NCBI GenBank assembly: GCA_001001925.1
Contig: LCLH01000017.1
Coordinates: forward strand, 1 to 27,440
DNA: 27,440 nucleotides
Reading direction: 5' to 3'
DNA from: Candidatus Magasanikbacteria bacterium GW2011_GWC2_45_8
GTDB lineage: Bacteria > Patescibacteriota > Patescibacteriia > Magasanikbacterales > UBA10146
Part shown: positions 24,095-27,440 of the stretch, one piece after another
Layout of the letters: every line of letters starts with the position of its first letter
Position numbering within the stretch: the stretch's first letter is position 1
The notes under the pieces: model-generated
What the model saw: only the letters and a program-made list of their open reading frames with translations
Told to the model about the DNA's origin: nothing
Database searches by the model: none
Position numbers and translations under genes: made by a program

Positions 24095-24710
24095 ATTGCC
24101 ACTTGATTATATCTTGTGAATTAATTTTGACGGAAGAAATGCCTGCTTTTGCCAAAGCGCCATTGAGATAATAAATCCAGAATTTGTTTGCCCGCGGGTC
24201 ATTTGCCACGCCATTGATTGATTGCACCATCGCGCCGAGTCCCGTAAATTCTTTAAATTGAATATCAAAATTATTCTGGCGCGCAAAAGTTTTCATAGCG
24301 TCGTATACCGTATCCCCCGTGTGCGCAGAAAAATTCACCGTGCGCGTTTCTTGCGGAAACATAATGACAAATGTAATGGGAACGCCATTTTCTGTAGACA
24401 CCGTTGACGACGAGTTATTTTGTATCGGAGATGGGGCGGCCTTTTCCAGTGTTGTTGAAGAAGAGATGGCAAGTGCGCTTGGCTTTGTTTCAATGCCTAT
24501 GTTGGATACATCAAACAAAGATGAAGATGCTTGTTTTTTCTGCTCCAAAGACGACACAGCGAGTGCGACCCGCGCATCAATATTGGACACAAGAGTCGTG
24601 CTATTTTGCTTATTCAACCGCCCCATCCACAACGTGCTCATGATTAGAATCGCGCCGGAAAGCGCCCATAGCCCAAAGTGATGCTTGTGTCTTTTGATAA
24701 AATATTTCAT
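24075..24710 (-). CDS. Membrane-anchored DUF4430 protein (cobalamin-binding, transcobalamin beta-domain-like)
   Basis: 211 aa. Basic N-terminus, one membrane segment at about 13-30 (LWALSGAILIMSTLWMG), a Ser/Thr-rich stalk, and a DUF4430 domain at 110-208: HTGDTVYDAMKTFARQ, SINGVANDPRANKFWIYYLN, GALAKAGISS, DIIKWQYE. This is the C-terminal beta domain of the transcobalamin family, which contacts the upper face of the corrin. First gene behind the cobalamin riboswitch; the start ATG lies directly after the terminator U-run with no Shine-Dalgarno site. It overlaps the next gene by 20 bp. Together with the toroid-bearing partner it could close over the ligand, or it may hand cobalamin to the S component. 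Confidence 0.85.
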   Translation of the reverse strand: MKYFIKRHKHHFGLWALSGAILIMSTLWMGRLNKQNSTTLVSNIDARVALAVSSLEQKKQASSSLFDVSNIGIETKPSALAISSSTTLEKAAPSPIQNNSSSTVSTENGVPITFVIMFPQETRTVNFSAHTGDTVYDAMKTFARQNNFDIQFKEFTGLGAMVQSINGVANDPRANKFWIYYLNGALAKAGISSVKINSQDIIKWQYEAGKE

Positions 24711-24752
24711 AAAAATAAAAAACCTCGTTCCCGCGCGGAGGGAAAGAGGGTT
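24711..24752 (-). terminator. Riboswitch-linked intrinsic terminator
   Basis: Imperfect stem AACC..TTCCC paired with GGGAA..GGTT around a TCCGCGC loop, followed by TTTTTTATTTTT and then the ATG at 24710. A competing hairpin at 24774-24747 (AGGTTT..TTGTG-agcg-CACAA..ACCCT) overlaps its 5' arm and can act as the antiterminator. Confidence 0.75.
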
Positions 24753-24932
24753 TGTGCGCTCACAAAATAAACCTACTTCACTCTCCTGCTCGGGAGATGA
24801 ATAATTATAACTCTTAAAGCAAAGACCCGGCTTATTTTGAACGCGTCATGGCTCAAAATTCACGGTTGCGGCACAGCAGAGGATTTGCACCTCATTTCCA
24901 TGCGTTAAAAGTTATCAACAATGTAATGATCT
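24753..24932 (-). ncRNA. Cobalamin riboswitch
   Basis: The minus-strand transcript has the conserved cobalamin-aptamer core: GGAAATGAGGTGCAAATCC, then GCTGTGCCGCAACCGTGA (24877-24860) and a GAGCC box (24854-24850), against the family pattern GGGAA..GGTG.AAATCC..GC.G..CCGCAACTGT..GAGCC. The closing stem is AUAACUUUUAA with UUAAGAGUUAU (24915-24905 with 24817-24807), 11 pairs with one G-U. It is followed by a CTCC-cgagca-GGAG hairpin, an antiterminator and a terminator, so ligand would stop transcription of the DUF4430 operon. Aptamer recognition is by eye, but several separate conserved blocks agree. Confidence 0.9.
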
Positions 24933-24938
24933 GTATTC

Positions 24939-24968
24939 ACTATATACAAAATGCGCAGGAGGTGTCAA
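24939..24968 (-). promoter_or_regulatory. Promoter of the cobalamin operon
   Basis: Consensus -35 TTGACA (24968-24963), then TATATA at a 16-base spacing (24946-24941) or TATAGT at 18. Transcription would start near 24932, just upstream of the aptamer. Confidence 0.75.
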
Positions 24969-25080
24969 GTTTTAGGTTCCACTTGTAAAGGCTAAATAGA
25001 AATGTCATACCTGCTTTGCCTTGTCCCTCTCCCCCTTGATTTTTTTACCCATTTTGTTGTAAAGTATCCATAATATATTC

Positions 25081-25095
25081 CCGTAAAGTTTACGG
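25081..25095. promoter_or_regulatory. Perfect palindrome upstream of the LACC1/YfiH-like gene (possible operator)
   Basis: CCGTAAA-G-TTTACGG, 60 bp before the GTG at 25156 and just after an AT-rich stretch with TAAAGT and TATATT boxes. It may be a dimeric repressor site or a small leader hairpin. No matching regulator is in the window. Confidence 0.35.
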
Positions 25096-25143
25096 AGAAA
25101 CGATCCTTCACAACTCCATGCTTCCCACTAAGGATGCAACAAC

Positions 25144-25152
25144 AGGAGGTGA
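25144..25152 (+). promoter_or_regulatory. Strong Shine-Dalgarno site
   Basis: AGGAGGTGA with the AGGAGG core 6 bases before GTG 25156. It supports the GTG as the start. Confidence 0.8.
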
Positions 25153-25155
25153 GCT

Positions 25156-26028
25156 GTGTCTCAACTGCAACTGGCTATCGCTTGTCGCAACCCAACTCAA
25201 CCCGCTTCAGTAATGGGCAATGAAGGAGGCAAACGGCCATGGCTCCAAGGCACCACAGCAGACACCTCTCGCCGCACTGCGCGTGAAACGTGGCTCGGCA
25301 TGGTCTACCGGTCGGCTGGCGCTGTTGTTACCCCATTTGCCACAAAAGAGCTACGGGTGGCAAAGAGGACCGAAAGCTCTGTGGTAGGTCGAGCGCCGCA
25401 AGTGGAGGCCGACCTTGTTGATATGGGCTTTTTCAGAACAGGAACAAAAGCCTGTGTCTCTTTTGCCAATGCCGATTGCATTGGCGTCATGATAATCGCA
25501 CACAGGATTGAAACAACGGGTGCCGAGGAAGACATGAACATTCCGCCTGTCTGTAAAACCATGGAAGGTGGGTTCGTCATTGGCGGACATGTGGGCGATG
25601 CGCATATTAAAAACTTCTGCGGCGTACTCGCCTCCTATTTGTCTGGCAACATGGGCAAGAGCACCGTCCTTCAAGCGAGCGAAGTCTACATTGTTCGCGG
25701 AAGATCGCTGATCAAAAAGTGGTCTGACGACAAAGAAGAAAACGCCACAGGCAGGCTTGCGCGGCTTCTGTACGAGCGATTCCCATATGCGCGGGTATCT
25801 ATCACGGGAGAACACACAGAAAACCTTACTCTGGCCTTCCCTACTTCACGCACGCGGGAAGCCACCAAGATATTTCTGGATGATCGAGGCATAGCCCCTG
25901 AACTGGGCGACAATCTGCTGGAGCGTCTCAAAAAAATGCCACCGTCGCTCACGCAGGCATACCACAAGATAACTAACGGCTTAGACTTTGGCGACCGCCA
26001 CGGTCTTGTCATGGAGCTGACAGTCTAG
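25156..26028 (+). CDS. Divergent LACC1/YfiH (DUF152)-like protein
   Basis: 290 aa, cytoplasmic, no membrane segment. The centre VEADLVDMGFF...ACVSFANADCIGVMII fits the DUF152 pattern eaDal.T...g..l.v..ADC.Pvll, with the active-site Cys of ADC present, and the end GDRHGLVMEL resembles the family's GR...vi.L finish. LACC1/YfiH enzymes act on purine nucleosides. Here, however, the QVHG histidine is not visible, and the HAGWRG motif is reduced to GGHVGD with about 20 extra residues between Cys and His. So the fold is likely related but activity is uncertain. Single gene between a strong Shine-Dalgarno site and a terminator, like the phosphatidyltransferase gene. Confidence 0.7.
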   Translation: MSQLQLAIACRNPTQPASVMGNEGGKRPWLQGTTADTSRRTARETWLGMVYRSAGAVVTPFATKELRVAKRTESSVVGRAPQVEADLVDMGFFRTGTKACVSFANADCIGVMIIAHRIETTGAEEDMNIPPVCKTMEGGFVIGGHVGDAHIKNFCGVLASYLSGNMGKSTVLQASEVYIVRGRSLIKKWSDDKEENATGRLARLLYERFPYARVSITGEHTENLTLAFPTSRTREATKIFLDDRGIAPELGDNLLERLKKMPPSLTQAYHKITNGLDFGDRHGLVMELTV

Positions 26029-26058
26029 CTCTTTCACCCGTCAAACAAATCAAAACAC

Positions 26059-26085
26059 ACCTAGGAAAACCCCTAGGTTTTATTT
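26059..26085 (+). terminator. Intrinsic terminator after the LACC1/YfiH-like gene
   Basis: 7-bp stem ACCTAGG/CCTAGGT (26059-26065 with 26072-26078), six-base loop, then TTTATTTT. Confidence 0.8.
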
Positions 26086-26111
26086 TGTCTAGCTAAAAAC
26101 AGAAACTTGTG

Positions 26112-26120
26112 CTACCATAC
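26112..26120 (+). promoter_or_regulatory. Possible extended -10 for era
   Basis: TGCTACCAT (26110-26118 region) ends about 12 bases before ATG 26130, which would give a leaderless or very short leader. It resembles the TGCTATACT of the endonuclease remnant. No clear -35 box. Confidence 0.25.
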
Positions 26121-26129
26121 CCTCACTCT

Positions 26130-26962
26130 ATGGAAGAAATCATCAACAAAAAATCAGGCTTTGCAGTAATTATCGGCCGCTCCAACGCGGGCAAATCAAC
26201 GCTTTTAAACGCATTGGTGGGTACCAAATTGGCCATCGCCACTCCAAAACCGCAAACCACGCGCCACGTCATCCACGGTGTTTTTAATGACGATCGCGGA
26301 CAAATTGTGTTTGTGGACACTCCCGGTTTCCTTACTGAAAAACGCAGTCCGCTCACCCCAAAGCTCACTGAAAAAATAAAGCAATCGCTCCATGGAGTTG
26401 AGGTAATTATCTATGTAGTAGATACAAGCAGAGCAATAGGCCAAGAAGAAAAGCGCCTGCTCTCTTTGGTCCGCGATCTCGCGAGTTGCCATATCTTGAA
26501 GAATACCGAGCGCTAAGTGCCTCTGAAGGGTTTACCGCTACCATTGAAGTATCCGCGCTCAAACACAAACATCTAAAAACCCTTCTTTCAACACTATTTG
26601 AATTTTTACCGGAAGGAGAATCAATTTATCCGTTAAACCAAATCACCAACATTGACCAACGATTTTTTATAAGCGAACTCATCCGAGAAAAAGTTTTTCA
26701 CACCATGGGCGATGAAGTTCCCTACAGCGTTACCGTACGCGTGGAAGAAATGGAAGAGCGTAAAGACGGCACACTCTATATTCGCGCGGTGATCTTGACA
26801 TTTGCGGAACGCTACAAAAAAATGATTATCGGCGCGCACGCGCGAAAAATCAAAGAAATCGGCGCAACGGTGCGCAAAGAGCTTGAACTCATCAACAACC
26901 GTCATGTCTACGTTGACTTGACGGTGAAAGTGGACACGGAATGGGAGAAATCGTTTGAGTGA
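26130..26962 (+). pseudogene. era: GTPase Era, lacking the G4 segment, with a frame change
   Basis: Era is the essential GTPase for 16S rRNA maturation and 30S assembly. The first part (ATG 26130; the GTG at 26109 is less likely) has G1 GRSNAGKST (16-24), G2 TTR (43-45) and G3 DTPG (63-66), up to QEEKRLLSLVRDLA. Its frame then closes at 26516. The remainder lies in another frame from about 26481 (ELPYLEEYRALSASEGF), with G5 EVSALKHKHL and the KH domain to the natural end (VYVDLTVKVDTEW). The stretch that should carry the NKxD guanine-specificity motif, roughly 20 residues, is missing; the length change is 1 modulo 3. The KH loop reads GAHA instead of the usual GxxG. Because era is normally essential, an assembly fault or a second copy should be considered. 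Confidence 0.82.
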
Positions 26963-26970
26963 AAAAAAAT

Positions 26971-27043
26971 AAAATAGGCTTAGATATTTTTTCTCAACAT
27001 AGTTTACCCTGCGTAGTTGAGAAAAAATATCTAAGCCTATTTT
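26971..27043. terminator. Bidirectional terminator, 28-bp perfect hairpin between era and ribH
   Basis: Arms 26971-26998 and 27016-27043 are perfect inverted repeats around a 17-base loop. A-rich and T-rich ends serve both convergent genes. The inner arm contains TTGAGAAAAAA, the same 11 bases that end hairpin element A. Confidence 0.85.
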
Positions 27044-27053
27044 TAAAGTAGTA

Positions 27054-27440
27054 TCACTCAATCATTTCCACAGCAGACCGTGCCGCTTGATACCCTCTAT
27101 TTTCTTTATTATTACACGAGCGCGCGATAGCCTGCGCTTCTTTGAATGCTGTAACCACACCAAGCATTACCGGCGTGTTAAAAACAAGCCCCAATTGCAT
27201 AAGCGCGTTGACAACCGCCGATGCAATCAATTCATCATGATTTGTCTCCCCTTTGATCACCACACCGAGGCAGATAATCGCGGCGTATTTTTTTGTCTTG
27301 AGCATGCGCTGAGCGGCAAGAGGAATTTCAAATGATCCCGGCACGCGCGCCACTTTGATATCTTTTTCCCGTATACCGCACTCTTCCAAACCGCGCATAG
27401 CACCCATGAGTAATCCGTCAATCACTCCGGCATGATACCG
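27054..27440 (-). CDS. ribH: 6,7-dimethyl-8-ribityllumazine synthase (5' end outside window)
   Basis: Open to the right edge; the seen part is 128 codons, beginning YHAGVIDGLLMGAM. RibH condenses the ribityl-amino-uracil with dihydroxybutanone phosphate in the penultimate step of riboflavin synthesis and forms 60-mers or pentamers. Signatures: VARVPGSFEIPLAAQ, CLGVVIKGETNHDELIA with the active-site ETxHD, TPVMLGVVT, and the phosphate-site end NKENRGYQAARSAVEMIE. The start lies beyond the window because the N-terminal ribityl-binding RFN-type region precedes the visible part. It converges on era through a shared terminator. No other rib gene is in view. Confidence 0.93.
   Translation of the reverse strand, partial: RYHAGVIDGLLMGAMRGLEECGIREKDIKVARVPGSFEIPLAAQRMLKTKKYAAIICLGVVIKGETNHDELIASAVVNALMQLGLVFNTPVMLGVVTAFKEAQAIARSCNNKENRGYQAARSAVEMIE

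Noticed and set aside
26130..26962. Programmed frameshift in era
   Set aside because: The NKxD-bearing segment is missing, not merely out of frame.
1..27440. UGA-to-glycine recoding as in Gracilibacteria/Absconditabacteria
   Set aside because: UGA ends complete genes here (for example era and the folD 3' end) and no conserved glycines fall on UGA.
1..27440. tRNA, rRNA, CRISPR array, transposase or prophage genes
   Set aside because: None found by reading both strands; the only repeats are the two palindromic elements and terminator hairpins.

Overview
The window reads like a chromosomal segment of a Candidate Phyla Radiation (Patescibacteria, Parcubacteria-like) bacterium, translated with the standard code. 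The signs are very large secreted proteins with no cytoplasmic biosynthesis around them, few Shine-Dalgarno sites, a stand-alone PEP-mobile-domain protein, an Elp3-type radical SAM/GNAT enzyme, and sparse housekeeping genes (glyA, folD, tsaE, era, ribH). The taxon is an inference from gene content. I saw no rRNA, tRNA or CRISPR array.

Layout. 1-5167 (-): a giant secreted multidomain protein that runs off the left edge. 5233-11006 (-): a cell-surface protein of 1564 aa with a transglutaminase-like domain, LGFP repeats and a toxin-like C-terminal tip, followed by a zinc-ribbon gene and an HD-domain gene. The C-terminal part and both downstream genes are much more AT-rich than the N-terminal part, and the unit starts with a leader ending in an intrinsic terminator. 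11218-12894 (-): a broken surface-protein gene behind a Trm9/ALKBH8-like methyltransferase, whose start codon lies 2 bp from the divergent elp3 (12897-14561, +). 14721-15686 (-): the wreck of a type II restriction-modification system. 15946-16698 (+): a CDP-alcohol phosphatidyltransferase. 16745-19632 (+): promoter, glyA, broken folD and tsaE, with two copies of a ~105-bp covarying hairpin element on either side of glyA. 19642-24968 (-): a cobalamin riboswitch followed by a DUF4430 protein, a transcobalamin-like anchored protein, an ECF-type S component and a PEP-mobile-domain protein. 25156-26028 (+): a divergent LACC1/YfiH-like protein. 26130-26962 (+): a broken era, then a 28-bp perfect bidirectional terminator hairpin, then ribH (-), cut by the right edge.

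Most interesting points. (1) A riboswitch-controlled cobalamin-capture operon whose two secreted proteins carry the same two folds as animal transcobalamin/intrinsic factor, next to a membrane S component. (2) A back-to-back elp3/trm9-like pair that would suffice on paper for a eukaryote-like mcm5U34 tRNA modification. (3) Paired palindromic elements flanking glyA with compensatory changes in the stems. (4) A polymorphic-toxin-like composition break inside one reading frame. (5) Three genes (folD, era and a surface protein) that each lack a short internal segment and change frame there, which is either real gene decay or a common assembly fault.
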